From assembly GCA_035523875.1 (NCBI GenBank), contig DATKPY010000035.1, forward strand, positions 26,022 to 90,021: a DNA stretch of 64,000 nt. The letters run 5' to 3'. Position numbers and translations under genes: made by a program. Below are positions 63,403 through 64,000 of the stretch, in pieces. Origin of the DNA: JASHUC01 sp035523875 (lineage in GTDB: Bacteria > Pseudomonadota > Gammaproteobacteria > Steroidobacterales > Steroidobacteraceae). The notes beneath the pieces are model-generated. The model worked only from the letters and a program-made list of their open reading frames with translations, made no database searches and was not told the DNA's origin. Numbering within the stretch: the first letter of the stretch is position 1; each line of letters starts with the position of its first letter.

Positions 63403-63550
63403 CCGGAGGGCGAGAAAAGCTCCAAAATTCCGCAGCTTCCGCTCGGATTGGGCAATGCATGGGGCGCTCTGGCGTTCCCGGGCAGCGGCGGGCGTCCCAG
63501 CCGCCCCGAGCGGAGGCTCGATCGCGCCGCGGCAGGCGCATGACAGTGCG

Positions 63551-63578
63551 TTGACAAGCCCAGCACGGTGGCTATACT
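63551..63578 (+). promoter_or_regulatory. rRNA promoter P1
   Basis: Perfect TTGACA (63551-63556), a 16-base spacer and TATACT (63573-63578), with a GC-rich discriminator, the hallmark of stringently controlled rRNA promoters. Confidence 0.9.
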
Positions 63579-63642
63579 GCGCGCCCCTCGCACCCGTTGT
63601 CGCGACGCGACAGGGACGGGGGAAATCAGTACTAGACGTAAG

Positions 63643-63670
63643 TTGACGGAAGCGGCCACGGGGCTATACT
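63643..63670 (+). promoter_or_regulatory. rRNA promoter P2
   Basis: TTGACG (63643-63648), again a 16-base spacer, and TATACT (63665-63670) followed by a GC-rich discriminator. 92 bases downstream of P1. Confidence 0.85.
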
Positions 63671-63732
63671 TCCGGGCCCTTTTTACAGATGGCGCGCGGC
63701 GACGCGCGACCCCCGGCCCTGCGCGGCCTGGA

Positions 63733-63767
63733 TGCTCTTTAAAAATTCAGCAGGTAATTTGTGTGGG
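63733..63767 (+). promoter_or_regulatory. rRNA antitermination boxA and boxC
   Basis: TGCTCTTTAAAAA at 63733 closely matches boxA (TGCTCTTTAACAA), and GTGTGGG at 63761 matches boxC, in the same order and spacing as the E. coli rrn leader. NusA/NusB/S10-dependent antitermination is expected. Confidence 0.85.
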
Positions 63768-63869
63768 GACTCGCGTCGAGCCCGAGAGGCTTAAGACCGA
63801 GTGACCAAAATGTCCAGCAGTAGGTGGGCTTTTGGATAAGCTCAGTCGCTTAAAGCTCGAAATCTTTAA

Positions 63870-64000
<131 letters not shown>

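Overview
The window is a high-GC stretch of chromosome from a gammaproteobacterium. The gene order yggT-proC-yggS / pilT-pilU, then pyrB-ruvX-yqgE-tonB-gshB / pilG-pilH-pilI-pilJ-chpA, is the one known from Pseudomonas and Xanthomonas. The first 131 bases of a 16S rRNA gene end the window. From memory the 16S and proteins look closest to the Xanthomonadales/Nevskiales/Steroidobacterales side, but this was not tested. No prophage, insertion sequence, CRISPR array or tRNA gene was recognised. The only mobile element seen is an intein.

Layout. 0.07-4.8 kb: cca, a zinc-metallopeptidase-like lipoprotein, an NDUFA9-type SDR and a Do-family periplasmic protease. 4.8-9.4 kb: a split class II (B12-dependent) ribonucleotide reductase, nrdJa-nrdJb, with NrdR-like boxes upstream and a 365-residue homing intein placed exactly at the catalytic thiyl cysteine. 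9.5-14 kb: a TetR-controlled heterodimeric ABC exporter with a clear 24-bp operator. 14-20 kb: a gene-poor gap holding a candidate antisense-strand small RNA, then cell-wall genes (MltD with a collagen-like linker, an orphan lipoprotein, an L,D-transpeptidase) and ppnN. 20-24.3 kb: an orphan ParA ATPase, two small proteins, htpG behind a near-consensus sigma-32 promoter, a hydrolase and an HU protein.

24.6-43.2 kb is the twitching-motility region: yggS-proC-yggT divergent from three tandem retraction-type ATPases (pilT, pilU and a third paralogue), the pyrB-ruvX-yqgE-tonB-gshB set, and the Pil-Chp chemosensory operon pilG-pilH-pilI-pilJ-chpA-chpC. This operon lacks pilK (CheR) and chpB (CheB), and its PilJ has almost no periplasmic part. 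That suggests a reduced, non-adapting version of the pathway.

43.2-64 kb is mostly housekeeping: a CPBP protease, rsmE, bioA, ampD, an MFS exporter, a cobalamin adenosyltransferase, an IMPase-family phosphatase, a BtuCD-like importer whose two genes are 3 kb apart, pdxH, tyrA, a DUF484-GGDEF cyclase, rppH, a DUF6776 protein, a bactofilin, erpA, convergent ppx and ppk1, an M23 endopeptidase, tyrS and the rRNA promoter region with two promoters and boxA/boxC antitermination signals. The adenosyltransferase and BtuCD-like importer fit the B12 demand of the class II reductase. Bases 1-65 hold no recognised feature. Genes are tightly packed: many starts and stops overlap by 1-10 bases, and two divergent pairs have abutting or overlapping start codons.
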